Part shown: positions 45,397 to 58,497 of the stretch, piece after piece
How the letters are laid out: the number at the start of each line of letters is the position of its first letter
Position numbering within the stretch: the stretch's first letter is position 1
From: Psettodes erumei
Lineage: Eukaryota; Chordata; Actinopteri; Pleuronectiformes; Psettodidae
Assembly (NCBI GenBank): GCA_016785225.1
Contig: JAFBJZ010000952.1
Coordinates: 434,001 to 498,000 of the forward strand
Direction of reading: 5' to 3'
DNA: 64,000 bases
Notes under the pieces: generated by a model
Told to the model about the DNA's origin: nothing
The model's database searches: none
The model's input: the letters and a program-made list of their open reading frames with translations, nothing else
Program-made: the position numbers and the translations under genes

Positions 45397-48300
45397 CACA
45401 CAAATACACACACAGACACACAGTGCATGGATGGATTAGTAGAAGTTTAACAAGTTTTGCTAGTTAATCTGTGTCTAATATACATGTAGTGTTATATACG
45501 TCATGCTGTGCATTTGCATCATCCTCTGTGTGCGTTGTTGTGTCTTATATTACAGACACCAGTGTGTTGACAGTTTTGCAAAACAACTAGCGATGCCATG
45601 GCTGATGCCTTTGGCTACAGCATCAATGTGTTCCACTGTTGAGCCGCAGATGGATGACTGTGACTGTATCGGACATGTGAAGAAGTGTGTGCAGTTCGCC
45701 CGGCACCACAGTTCGGATGTTTGGTGTCATACGTTAATTTGAATGTATTTGGGTGGCGTCTTTGGTTACGTGCTCACTGAGCTGTGGGGTTTCTGCTACA
45801 CAGACATCGGACTCCTTTGCATTGTCTTTTCTGTTGATGAAATCTTATAGGTGAGGCTGTTTTGTAATTATTTTTCTATTTGTTTATTGACGTCATGCTC
45901 ATGATGTTATGCCATGCCCAGTCCACTTTTTACACACAAAAATGCCATTGCAGTGTTAAAACATTTATGCAAATGACATTCCTGTCCAATTGTTGACACC
46001 TGTGGTTGCTAAGTGCAAGATTGTTGTTCGTTTGACACACATATTTTTATGCCCTGGGGCTTCAGCCAATTGCTGCCTGTTTTGACCAGATGAGAGACAC
46101 AGGATGCAATACTGAATGAATGCTGTTCTCCTCCCCCAGGCTTAAAAATAAATTCTTACTCACAAAGGACGCGAAGCGATGTGACTCAAGGAATGGCAAC
46201 ACCGAATGCAATTTGGCACAGAAATTCACTGGCCTCAATTATGTTGACACTTGTGGTTTTAAGCAAATATATTAACAGTTTTTGGACAGATTCACACAGA
46301 TAATCAAATGTAAATTCTTTGACGACATTTTAATTTGTCCAGTAACTTGTCAAAGCTAATTAATAATAATTAGCAAAGCTAATTTCCATCAACCTTGACT
46401 CTTTTTGTTAAGCGCTAATTAGCAAACAGGCTAAGCTAAGATGATGATCCTTATAGGCTTCATATTATTTAATTATCTAATATAAAGACCTGTGTGGAGA
46501 TGCTGGAAGTTTTGTAAAAAGAAAAAAATAAAATGAAATAATCGGTTTGTTTGGTGCATCGACATCTAGAAATATATAGAGCATGTTCAAAAACACAAAG
46601 CGTTCCAAACAGAACAGTTTCTGCTTCTGGAAATGTCACAGATCCCCCAGGGAAATGTACATTCAGATGGACATGGAAATGTCAGGTAATTACTGAGATG
46701 TAGTGGTAAAAAGAGCAGTTGTTGAAGGAAATGTAAAGGAGAGTTTTCACTGGGTGAAGTGCAGCTTGGTGAAGGTGTTCCTCGGTGACAGTTAGATGAG
46801 CCCTGCCTTCTTCCCCCTCAGCCAGACCACAGCCTGGGCTATCTTTAGCCAGGACATCAGGGCAGCAGTGCAGGGTTTATGGCCACAACCCGGCCCAATG
46901 TGGCTGGGACTAACTGTCGGGATGGGTGAGGGTTTGGGTGAGGACTCTTCCTCTCTCCCTTCCACCCCTCTATCCCCCCCTCCCTCCATGTGTAGAGCTT
47001 CACCCTGGGTCAGAAAACAAAAGCAGGAGAGGAACTGAAACCTGGGGGAGGAGGGGGAAGGATGGAGTGAGAGACGGAGGGAACACTGTTGAAACCGATG
47101 AGGGGTTTGAGCTGTGCTGCTAAATGCTCCGCTCACAACAGACCTCTCATTTTGCCCTTATGGCTGCCTCATGCCAAGTTCAAAGATACATAAATCATTC
47201 TGTCATGTCACTGTAAAATAATCATGACAGAGCCTTCATCATTCCAAAAATCTGCAGCTGCACACCTTTGGCTTAGCACTCATGATTTTTCATCAGTCTC
47301 TATGAATTTAACTGCACTCAAATATTTTAGTTTTTGCATTGTGTCAATCTATCTGCTTTAAACATACTCATGTTTAAATCAGTATTTATTTACAGTATAC
47401 ATATACACTAAGTCATTTTTAAAGGAAAATTCTGAACATGTTTGTTCTTTCTGAACTGCTTTACTCTTTTTCATATCATAGTAAATTAAATCTTTTGGGG
47501 TTTTGGACTGTGGGCTTAACAAATCAAAGTGATGAAGTGAAGATATTACCTTGATCTCTGGAAACTGCAATTTCTAGTCAGTTTTTTCTGACAAAGTAAT
47601 GACAATTTGACTATTTTAAAATAACAACAATTATATGATAATAAATGATAACAGCATGCAACCAATTAAAAAGTTCCTGTCATTCAGAATCCTGGTATTT
47701 GCAGGTTGTGGGATCAGACCATCTCCCTTCAATTCATGCAGTTGATGCACCAGAGATGTTCCCTAAATATGGCTGCAGCTACAACTATTTTCTCAATCTG
47801 TTGCTTATTTCTTAAGTTAATCGTTCAGTCTAATCAACTCAACTAGAACATGATACAAAACGGGGAAACGCAGCAAATCCTCACATTTGAGAAGCTGCAA
47901 ATAGAAACATGATTGGTTGAGAAGTGTTCTAAAGGTAAAATTACTAATTTCTTAATTGATTAATCAAGTACTTCTTTTGGCTCTTCTTTAAATGCTCTGC
48001 ATGCAGCAAAGTTAAATTAATTGTTGATTATGATTAATACACAATTAATTGCAAAAACCTGCAGGTTATTTATGATTTATTGGTTGTTATCGTTCTGTAT
48101 TTTAGCACCTTAATCTAAATGTTTTAAGTTTATATACAGTAGGTAAATGCGTATATATTTTCATGTCTTTGTCCCACTACTGTTACAGGAAAGTGCAGAA
48201 TTAATTAATTACTTGACTGAAAAAAAGCCCTGCAATTTTTTACATTGATGACTTAACGGTTTAACTCATATTCCATCACAAATCCCAAACATTGTATGTT

Positions 48301-51300
48301 TCATGTTCTCAGATGTGAGAACTTGCTATTTTCTGTCCTACACTGTAGTGAATTGAATATTTTTGGACTTTTTCAAACAAGACCTTGCATGACATCACCT
48401 TATGTTCATGGATATTGTGGTTAGTATTTTTTATTCTTGTTAACTGATATTTCATGGATCAACAACAAAGGGATTAAGACAATAATTGATAATGAAAATG
48501 ACTGTTAGTTGTGGCTCTGCATTGCAGACTACAAACAAACACAATGAACTTTTTTTTCTGCATTATTTACACCATGTGTCGCTGAGTGCTTCTTCCCTCT
48601 GTTGCCACAATGACCCACTATTCCCACAACATGTCATATAATCTAATTCTGTTGATTCTGACTGAAGTTACAATTTTTGAAATTTGCTGGAAATCTTTTT
48701 GGACTTCCCTGAAGTCAGTTGATGGCAGCCATGCTGCCTTCATCTGCCCCGGCTTCAAGTTCTGGTCAATGTGTTTAGTAAAGCATGACCTGCCCCCCCA
48801 CCCCCACCCACCACCACAACCGGCCGCCCTCATGTCTCTCTGGAGTCACTTGACTGGTGCAAAGACCCCTGACTCCACCGCTGCAAATGACTCCTGTTTT
48901 CCCTCCCTTTTTTTGCCTTTACTTGCTCCCTCTCTCATTCACTACTCTTCTGCCCCGCTCTAAAGGTTGAAAAAAAAGAGAAAATCCACTCAGGTTTCAC
49001 ACTGACAGTGTACTTCATCTGTGTTATTGTTATTCATTTTCTATTTAACTTTGATTTTAACCAGGATTACGAAACTTCTTTTTCAACAGGGTTCTGGCCC
49101 AAGATAAGATGCAATGACAATGAGCCACACACATGACAGATGACACAAAATATACCACAAAGTCAGAACTTCAAAACGTTAACAACAGAAACGAATGAAA
49201 GTCACAAATTATATTTCTAATAGAAGATTTTATCCTAAAAACAACTTACCTGGCACGTTAAAAGAGTCCAAAGAGTCCAAAGCTATGAAAATAACAAAAT
49301 ACAATGTCTGAAAAACAAAATCTAATATGACAATATTCTGAAAACTAAGAAATAATCAGTTTAAAAGTATCAGTCTATTTGCTTTGTAAAAATGTGTAGT
49401 TACACATGCACTCTTCAAATTAAATCAAATACTGATGAGGGAGTAGTTTTTGGTTTTGGAGTTTAAAAGCCTTAGATATTAATGAAACAAGTACACGACA
49501 TTTCCTGTGCCAACATTAATCATTTTCTGTGTTCAAATGTTTGTGCAACATGTTCACCTCCCCAGAGTACCCCCCCTTCCTGTGAGTGCGGCTGTTGTCA
49601 CCTAAGCTCTGGAAGATGAACTCACTCTCTATATTTAGTTTGTTCGTATAGTTAAGTCAAGAAGCTTCTGTAGCACCAGCGTCCTGCTATGTGGACCCCG
49701 GTCGTGCAGAGGGTACTGGCCTGCTCTGGTCTGGCCCTGCTTCGGGCCGTCAGCACCGCAAAGCCTGACAAACCCTTGAAACCCTGCTTATATGTTACCG
49801 TGTATGGCTGTGGCAGGCAGCGAAGGGGTTAATACCAGTCACTCAGCATGCGGGAGCCATGGCGGGCGGGCAGGCAGGCAGTGCAGAGGCTGACCTCTGA
49901 CCCCGCAGGAAAGGAATGTGGAAGCTCTTTCATCCAGGACAGAAACCAAAGACACCCGGGCGGTTGGAAAGTGGCGGTTCAATTCTGCTTTCAGCGTTTT
50001 TGATTAGGGGAAGTAAGCAGAGGTTCCATGTGAATGTGCTGTGGAGTGTTTGTCGTAGCAGCGTCTGCCATTTTGGAATGAAGTTCCATCCTGCAGCCGT
50101 GTGTTTGTTACTTTGTGATCACCACAGTGAGGGTGAAGTGTGATTAGTGGTTGGAAATGGCTGCAGCTGTGCTGTTTGTGCTGGCGGAAAACCCTGGTTA
50201 TGAGACACTGCGTGCTCTGACCTAGAACCACTACCTGTATTATGTGTTTGTGGTCATCTAACAAACAAGACGGTCATTACCGATTCATGACAAATAGGGC
50301 TGCAAATATTATTATTTTTACTATCAATTAATCTGTCAGATTTTTTCCTGAGAAAACAATGAATGGTTTAGTTGCCCTTCATAAATTCCCAGAATGTCTT
50401 AAATTTTCTTATTTTTCCAGACAAACTCTCCAAAACCCAAAGATATTGAGTTTATTGTCATACCAGACTAAGTGCTATATAAATGTGAGAACTGTCAGAT
50501 TGAATGGTCACTAAACGGACTAATTATTCCAGCTGCACTGACATTTTATGTAGAATTAGTATACCACTACAACCCGGTTTCAACCCAGTCTAAACCTGAC
50601 TGTGTTTTATCGTATTCAGTCTGCAATCTAGAAATAAGGCACAGCCAGTTAATGTTTGGATACTAAAGGAACAGAGGCCTGTAATCTCATAGATTATGTG
50701 TCCACTTTGGGGATGTGTTTGAAGCAGCAGTGACTTCTAAAAAGGTCTTGCATAGGAAGGTGGTTTGCCAGGATGGCCACATGGGTTAGTGAGCCAGATT
50801 TACTTCACGTAACCGTTCATCATTCAGAAGATGAGCAAAGCATGAATGAAGCAAACACCAAGTACTTGTTGTCCTGTGCCACCCGACTAAGATAGAAATC
50901 CCGAGCATCTGTTGTTTGCACCAATTCTCTCTCCTTCCTGTCCTCAGAGCAGTGAGGGCAGGGGCATAACTGCTTTGAAGTGTTATGCAGCCCACTAGGA
51001 AGCACTTGATACATCGAGAGTATGGCTCCGTTTTCACTTTCCAAGTGCTTAAAGATGAGTGCTAGTGAGTGCACAGGACACTTATAAACCTCGGGCGCAA
51101 ACGGAGAAAATATTTGAATCACACACGGGTACAAATATACTTCTGTTCTGATGTGCTTTGTTGAATAAGATGGATGTTCAGATTTTCAAAGTTACATGGA
51201 ATTTAAAGGAAACACAATGAAGCTGAAAACAGTGTTCGAGATAAAACAAATGAAATTGAACAACATGTTGAACATTATGTTTCTAACCCTGCTTTACAAT

Positions 51301-54300
51301 GTTATTCTTCATTAGTAGTAAAATATATAAAAAACACAAACCTGTCATCATAAGGGGAAATAACAGAGAAATACCTGTGTGAAAAATAATAAACAAATCT
51401 ATATATGTTAAAGATTACAACATGTAGATTGGTTGGTACTTTGTAACAAAACGGCGGCTGTGAGCCCAGTGTTTTAACACGAGTGCGTCTGGGGGAACTG
51501 GTACAGTATATCACAGTTGATCATTGCTGCACACTGATGGTGATGGATTTACTGTGCAAACACAGCAGTGGGGGAGAACAGTGGGTGAGCTGAGGGGTTT
51601 GTGCATGTGCAGGGGGAACACATGAGAGAAATATAATGAGGAACATGCCGTAGCATGTGGAGTGAACTGCAGTGGCACACAGGAGAAAGATCCTAACACG
51701 CAGTCCGGTTGCTCCTTTGACACAATTGTCTTAGCGAGTCGTGGAAACCTGAGAAAGGATGTAATTTGTCTGCTGCTGGAAAATCAATAACCACAGATAA
51801 GGGACCTACTTGAAGATTTGCAAGGGTCTCGGACGTGTATAGAGCTGTTGCTTCAAATAATGGTTTAGTTCATATCCTTCCCCTGTAAGACTAGTCCCCC
51901 ATCTTAATAATCATACTAATCTGCTTTATAAAGGCAGAGAGCAGTCGACACAGGAAGGCTGATTGTGATGAGAAGGTTTGAGGAGAAGGTCAGCTATTAG
52001 AATTTAAACTGAAATAATATACATTACGTTTGATGATGGAGATGCAAAAAAAATATCCACACCAAATTGTGTCAAGCTGACGGTGTTTTTGTGGGTTTTA
52101 CTCGGCTCGGCTAGCGTGAGTTAACTTTTTCCAGGAGTAGTTTAGCTCTGTTTTTATTCATTCTGATTGAATTTAGCTACTGCCTCATTAGTTATGTTGG
52201 ATAACAAGGTGAATTACCAAGATGTCAGCCCATCAAGTTTTATACTCAATATAGGAGCTCGGGAGAAAGAAAGTAAGCACATTTTGGTGCAGCTATGGCT
52301 GGCTCTCTATTGGGAAGAGACTACTGTACCCAGGGGAAAAGCAGCTATGTAGTTACTGGGTGTTGACCACTTATTGCACTATAACATTAATATAAGCAAG
52401 CTATCTGGAGAGGAAATAGCATTGGAGTCACTGTATAGTAGCTTGCACTTAGGTTCACATTTTGACATGTCACAGTAGGAAAAACAGGTGCAATTAATAA
52501 AACGAATGATTTCCAAATTCCATTTAGCTGCCTCAGTTTCCACTTGAATAGAACAGAGCCTGAACTTTCACCACTATGACTAATATCTTAATGTCTTTTG
52601 CAAGGGCTCTTGTAATATCAAACCTTTTTAGTAAGCACAGAAATTGCCTCCTACGTTTCCTCTTCATCTACTAAATGTGGATACTGATTATTTTTGGTCA
52701 GAGATGATTTTTTGTGGCTCTTTTCCCCCCAAATTAAACACAGAGTTCTGTTATCAAAACTCATATGTAAGTATGTCCCTGCAAATAAATGAAAGTGAAA
52801 GAAAATGTATTCGATTTAAACAAGCAACATAACTCTTACTAGACAAAATGTTTTTGTATCAACCATACTGTCACTGCTTGAGCTGGTGGTCAAAATGTGT
52901 AATTAGTAATACAGATTTATGTTAATATGAATAAATGTAGGCTACTTAATCTGCAAAAGGTTTGTTTTTAACGTTAATTAAGAAGAGAGTTTTGCTGTTA
53001 CGTATATATAATGAAAACATAATATTGCATAAGTCAGTATGAGTTGCTTTGGCCTATTCAGGCTGGAGGGTGTCCATGTGTCAAGTTACCTCTCCACATG
53101 GTCTGTCATGGTGTCTCCTTTGTGTTCAAGCTGTAATTGGTTTATTTCAGGGACTTTAGGGTGTTGGTTCTCTTCATTGTACTGTATCTGCCTGTCTGTG
53201 TGTGTGCTGTTGTCAGTGTTTTTGAGCTTAGGGGTGGGGGTGTACATGATGTTGCGTTCCGAGTGACCAGAAATCTGCGCGTTGTATGTGGAGAGGAGCG
53301 AGGCAGGGCAACACGGCATGGTTCAGGCCAGGAATGTGCGATGTGGGTAGGCTTTACAATAGAACCAGACTCCCTGAGGGTGGTCAATGGGACGGGTGTC
53401 ACCCCCCTGCACCCTCCCCGCTGGGTGATGACCACCACGCAACGCTACAGGTGTCAGGTCCTCTTAGGCAGCACTGTAGATACACATGAGAACAAAAGCA
53501 AATGCATGCACATGTACACACTAAGACATATGTGACCACACAGGCACACAAGTGTATCTTGTGTGGAAGAAATTACATGACCACATAACTACATAACAAC
53601 TCTTATGTGGACATGTTTTAACCGTACTTAACATGTATACATGTGAGTGCACCTCCAGTGTAGTTGCTTGTAAACATGTAAAAATAAGAAGCATCTGCAA
53701 ATACGGTGAAAGCAGATTCCAGCATATTTGCTGTCTTTCTAAACTCATCGACCCCTCACACAGAAAGGATGCCGTTACATTTGGAGCTGTGTTTTTGTGT
53801 GCAGACTTTGTGCGTTCTGTCACATATGGCCACATGTGTTTATGGTGCTCTCTTCACGTGACGGATGCTCGGAGCATGGCCGACATAGTGATCAGTGCTG
53901 TGTCCGCTCAACCTTGGACTTTGCTGGTGTGTTAGCTAGCAGGGGTCACAGAGGTCACTGAGGGTAAATAAGGGAATGCAGAGGGGACGGGGAAAGGGAG
54001 GTCAGCGGGTCTGTCAGAAACACAAGTTAAAATAGTTTGCGGTGTATTTTAATAAACAACTGCAGGTCAGTAACTGCTTTGGGTTAGCTTTCACTTACAC
54101 TGTCTCTCTTTTTTACTTCAGAGTTTGCAACAGATTTCGCTGCTGATTTCAGGAATTTGTTGCATTGTGGGTGACAGGTAGTACTGATTCTGGGAAGCCT
54201 GAATTTGAAGCATAACACTGCCCACCCCTGTCACCCACCCACCACAACTCTCTCTTCCCTCGGGGTTGTGTGTGTTTCTGTGTTTTCCCAAGGATTACAG

Positions 54301-54751
54301 GAGCCTTATCCAGTTTCATAACAAGTACATACATGTACACACATACACACACACCAAGCAGTTTTTGTCATCTGAAGACACATAATGAGGGATAAGGCTG
54401 TGTAATTACATTCAGTCTCCACATATGGTCATACAAATACAGATATTTTGCTGTGACTGTGATTGAGGATCATCAACAGTTTTTTGTTAATCTTTGCACT
54501 TCCTGTCGCGTCTGTCAGACTTGTCATCCAGCTCCCCCTAGTGAGCTCATAGGGAACTTGCTTCTGAGGTGTAACTTGCTGATTCAAGTTAAGCCTGCTG
54601 AATTCCGGACTCGAGAGGTTTCATATTTTGCTTGCCTCCTGTGGCTTTAAATTGTTTATATTAATATATTTCTTACAATTTTGCAAAGCTTTAGAATATG
54701 AGGAATCTGGAGTCACTTTTTTACCTCTATGTTATATGTCCCTCTCCACAG

Positions 54752-54911
54752 GACAGTAAAGATGCAGAGCAGTATTTCCCACTCACCGCCAACCATAGCT
54801 GTTGGGACTGGGTGAGGAGGACAGAACGTGAGCAAGAAGGAGAGGAGCGACTGAAGCTGAGAGAGAGAGAAGGAAAGTGCAGAGACAAAAGGACAAGCAG
54901 GATTTAAACAG
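54752..54911 (+). other. plagl2: plagl2 5' UTR exon (inferred)
   Basis: The acceptor CTCTCCACAG (AG at 54750-54751) and the donor AACAG/GTAAAA (GT at 54912) bracket a 160-base exon. It has no open frame that continues into the protein. It carries a 17-codon upstream ORF (54762-54815). A 94-base intron separates it from the first coding exon. Splice-site quality and position are the evidence; no transcript was seen. Confidence 0.6.
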
Positions 54912-55005
54912 GTAAAACTATGGCTTTATTAGAAATATATGTTCAATGTTACCACAAACTTGGAAACAGTTAGCGTCAAAGCATGTACCTTCTATTTCCC
55001 CACAG

Positions 55006-55165
55006 ATTTTGGTGTACCTCAATGTTACTGCTGGCTCATCGGCCCTTCCCGTGAGCTGTCGGTCACCTTCTTTTTTCGACAACCCCCCTGCAACTTCCCA
55101 CGTTTAGCCTGCAAGGCAGGGGAGCCACAAGTGAATTTTCATGGCAGCGGCACTCTAGGGCTGCC
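55006..55165 (+). other. plagl2: plagl2 leader part of the first coding exon, with two uORFs
   Basis: The exon starts after the acceptor TTCCCCACAG (AG at 55004-55005). The leader holds an 10-codon uORF (55022-55054) and a five-codon uORF (55141-55158) that stops seven bases before the main ATG. A TGA in frame with the main ORF at 55052-55054 rules out a more upstream in-frame start in this exon. Confidence 0.65.
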
Positions 55166-57887
55166 ATGGCAGCTGCTGCCGCTGATGCCTCACGCCGTTT
55201 TACCGCACTGACACCGGAGGAAGAGGGACGACGGACTGCCGCCAAGCTGTTCGGGAGCGCCGCCCCGCTGCCACGGACGGAGATAGAGAGAGAGCGAGAG
55301 AGGGGGAAAGAGAGGGAGAGGGAAGAAGGAGGAGAAGAGGTGGGGAGAGCGAGCGGGAGCGAGTGTCTGGTGTGCGGGGCTCTGTTCGCGTCATTGGAGA
55401 AGCTGCGGGTCCACGCCCTGAGTCACACAGGAGACAAGCCCTTCCACTGCTCACATCCACACTGTCCCAAGGCCTTCAGCTCCAAATACAAACTCTTCAG
55501 GTATAAAGCTTTACTCGCATTCTTTTAAACACAGCCTAATAAAAAGGCATCTTTAGCTTTCTCAGAATCCCCAATGTACCCCTTCAGAGAGGATATCATT
55601 CAATTTTTATTCAATATGTGTGAACTTGGAAGAGTAACTGCATCAGGAAGAAACAACTGAATCAAGTCTGTCTATAAAAACCCTCTATGCTCAGGATTTC
55701 TTAAATTAAGGCTGAATCACATGAGAGCTTGATTGTGAAAGGGCTTGACTGTAGTAACAAACCCAAAGAAACCTATCACCAGACTCTGCTGTTCTCCTGA
55801 GCCCCGTGAAGAGTTTTGGGTTCTTTCAGCTCATTGTTTCCCAGGCTGCAACTTTATTGTTGGGTTCACTGTATCCGTTCTCATTAGCATCCTTCAGACA
55901 CAGCAGGCAGCTATTTTCAGTGAAAAAGCTCTGATGAATGCGCTGAACACTTGTCCTGCTCCAAACAGCAGCTAGACACATTTAACAAGTTGTTGAGCAC
56001 ACTGCAGCATTTAGTGACTAAAGAATCAGAGATTTGCCTTAGGAGTTGCTGATGTTGATTCTGTAACTGCTTGATGTGTAAAAAATGCCCCTGTTTGCTG
56101 ACACATTGTCCATGTCAAATTTATAATGTGAGAATATCTCAGTGTTTTGTCTCATAACCATCCACCTACTCTGGTTGTTTGGTCTTGTTTGGTGAATCAC
56201 AGGAAGTGGTTCCAAAATCCATTTTGGGTCCTGGCTGTAAACCACAGTGACTCATTTATGTACTTTATATGGACAGAATGGCTTTGACTGAATGGAACTC
56301 ATGCCTCACTTTAGCATGCTCACTCCTGGCAGACTGAGAAACAGGCATGACAAGGAGATGAGGAATGTTACAATCTCTATCTTTCTTGTGCTCCTTTGCA
56401 GGCATATGGCCACACACTCTCCACAGAAGACCCATCAGTGCTCATTCTGTGAGAAAATGTTCCACCGCAAAGACCACCTGAAAAACCACCTGCAGACCCA
56501 TGACCCCAACAAGGAGGCCTTCAAGTGTGAGGAGTGTGGGAAGCACTACAACACCAAGCTTGGATATAAGCGCCATGTGGCCATGCACTCTGCCACCGCA
56601 GGGGATCTCACCTGTAAAGTGTGCATGCAGAGCTATGAGAGTACACCTGTTCTCCTGGAGCACCTCAAGAGCCACTCCGGAAAGTCTTCGGGTGGCACCA
56701 AGGAGAAAAAACACCCATGCGACCACTGTGACCGTCGCTTTTACACAAGGAAGGATGTGAGGCGGCACATGGTGGTCCACACGGGCCGAAAAGACTTCCT
56801 GTGCCAGTACTGTGCCCAGCGCTTTGGTAGGAAGGACCACCTGACAAGGCACGTGAAGAAGAGCCACTCGCAGGAGCTGCTGAAGATCAAGACGGAGCCT
56901 CCAGATATGTTAGGTCTTTTAGCTTCCGGATCACCTCCTTGCTCTGTGAAGGAGGAGCTCAGCCCCATGATGTGTGGCATGGGTCCCAACAAAGACCCCA
57001 TGATGGGCAAACCGTTCCCTAGTGGGGCTCCTTTTCCGATGGGCATGTACAACCCCCACCATCTCCAGGCGATGTCTAATACTGGGGTGGGTCACCCACA
57101 CCCATCCCTAATGCCCAGTTCCTTGTCTGCAGCTATGGGCATGGGCTGTCACATGGAATCCCCTGGATCTCTTCACCCACACTCCCATCACCACCACCAT
57201 CATCACCACCATCACCACCACCACCATTCTCCTCCACTGCCCCCCCATCACCAGCCTCCGGCTCCCCAGCAGCAGCACCAGCCCCAGCCAGCCCCCAAAT
57301 ACCAGCTGGGATCTACCTCATACCTGCTGGACAAGCCCTTGAAAGTGGAGATGGAGAGCTTCCTCATGGATCTGCAGAGTGGCTTGCCAGGCCCGGTTCC
57401 CTCTGCAGAACCCCACACTGCTGCCTCGCCCCCCAAGGACGGACTGGAGCCCACCTCGGGCCTGACAGATGAGCTTTGCGGGGATCCCCTCCTGTCCAAG
57501 AGCCCTGCGGTGATCGCTGAGTCTCTGTGTGCTGCTAACATGGACTTCTCCCATCTGCTGGGGTTCCTGCCCCTCAACCTGCCCCCCTATAGCGCCCCCA
57601 TGAGCACGGGTGGGCTGGTGATGGGCTACACCTCATCTGCGACCTCCTCCTCGTCTTCCTCCTCCTCTTCCTCATCTCTGCACACTGCGGAGCCCCATGC
57701 TGCAGCAGTCGCCGCGGCAGCAGCCGCCGTTGCCACGGCACCTCTTACCTCTTTGCAACCGCAACCTCAGGAGCAGCAGAGCTCCAGTGGGGGTCTGGGC
57801 CTCGGATCCCTGCACCCCCTCCCACCAGTGTTCAGCTCCAGCCTTAGTACCACCACACTGCCTCGCTTCCACCAAGCCTTCCAGTAA
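55166..57887 (+). CDS. plagl2: PLAG-family zinc-finger transcription factor PLAGL2 (two coding exons)
   Basis: A sequence-specific nuclear transcription factor of the PLAG1/PLAGL1/PLAGL2 family. Coding exons 55166-55500 and 56402-57887 join at Arg112 (AG/G) to give 606 residues (human about 496). Seven C2H2 fingers span 67-267: C67-H87, C95-H117, C125-H145, C154-H174, C183-H203, C218-H238, C246-H267. KEKKHPCDHCDRRFYTRKDV, SHLLGFLPLNLPP and GGLVMGY point to PLAGL2 rather than PLAG1, and synteny agrees. SUMO-type sites IKTE (K275), VKEE and LKVE match known sumoylated lysines of human PLAGL2. The C terminus TTLPRFHQAFQ is family-typical. Unusual: an Arg/Glu-rich N-terminal tract (39-60), 14 consecutive His (374-387), an 11-Ser run and an Ala-rich stretch. 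The start at 55166 has a good context (GCCATGG), and no other Met precedes finger 2. Confidence 0.97.
55501..56401 (+). other. plagl2: plagl2 intron between the two coding exons
   Basis: A 901-base phase-2 intron with a good donor (CTTCAG/GTATAA) and acceptor. Nothing else is recognisable in it. Confidence 0.92.
56402..57887 (+). CDS. plagl2: plagl2 last coding exon: fingers 3-7 and transactivation region
   Basis: The acceptor TCCTTTGCAG (AG at 56400-56401) restores the frame as KLFR-HMATHS, as in all PLAG proteins. The exon encodes the end of finger 2, fingers 3-7 and the whole Pro/Ser/His-rich C-terminal region, and stops at TAA 57885-57887. Large open frames on the other strand are shadows of this exon. 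Confidence 0.96.
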
Positions 57888-58491
57888 GAGAGCCGGCCCT
57901 TGGCCCAGCCCTGCCCAGCCAAGATGGCCTCCATGCCAGCCTTAGCTCAGCTCAACTCAGCTCAGCATGGATATTTCGAGCTGTGGCTCTCTACAGAGCC
58001 TGATCAAAAAGTGTGAGAATTAGAATAAATACACACAAATGAACACGTAGAAGCCTTAAATGAAAGCACACGATAGCTTTTGATTGAGCCTTAAAAGGAA
58101 ATTAAACCCCTTCGAGCAAAAAGGAAAAGGTGAGAAAAGAAGTTGAAGCAGCTTTTATTTGGGCTTTTTCCCCCTATCCTATAGTTATAACGATGTATTA
58201 ACCCTTCTTTTTTAATTTCAATTTACTTTCCCTTTTACCCCCCCCCCATCCCCTATTTAGTAGTGTAGAGGGCAGGATCAGTAGGCCAAAAGGCGTGGTA
58301 CTGCATACTTTCTAATGTAATAATTAAAAACAAAAAAATCAAAGATAAGTTTTAGTGAAGATTGTCTGTCTTGTTGTGACCCAGAAAAAAAATATAGTTT
58401 GAAGTGGATATTTTGTTTTACTTTATTTTTCTTTCCAAATGTAAGAAGATGGTAGAATGTGTCTCATCTTGAGTTTTGAACCACCCGTTCT

Positions 58492-58497
58492 AATAAA
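58492..58497 (+). terminator. plagl2: Proximal plagl2 poly(A) signal
   Basis: AATAAA in the context TTCTAATAAACTG, about 600 bases after the stop. It is followed by a GATTAGCC/TGGAG stretch rather than a strong GU-rich element. Confidence 0.5.

Larger units (their letters stand above)
40301..54751 (+). other. plagl2: plagl2 intron 1 (inferred), 3' part
   Basis: It contains a tRNA-like SINE remnant (40315-40390), long GT/CA arrays (42402-42461, 45152-45210, 45340-45395), a GAT-repeat (44322-44372) and a CpG-dense segment (44.02-44.15 kb). Open frames here are short or low-complexity, and none looks like a real gene. Confidence 0.5.

Noticed and set aside
54939..55211. 90-codon + frame overlapping the plagl2 first coding exon
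   Set aside because: Wrong frame relative to the zinc fingers, spans an intron-exon border, no similarity; it is leader sequence.
56292..56401. Start of plagl2 from the Met at 56292
   Set aside because: This is intron sequence before the CTTTGCAG acceptor. The protein joins from exon 55166-55500, restoring KYKLFRHMATH.
55166..57887. Identity as plag1 instead of plagl2
   Set aside because: The fingers are close to both, but KEKKHPCDHCDRRF, SHLLGFLPLNLPP, GGLVMGY and the linkage to pofut1 and kif3b fit PLAGL2.
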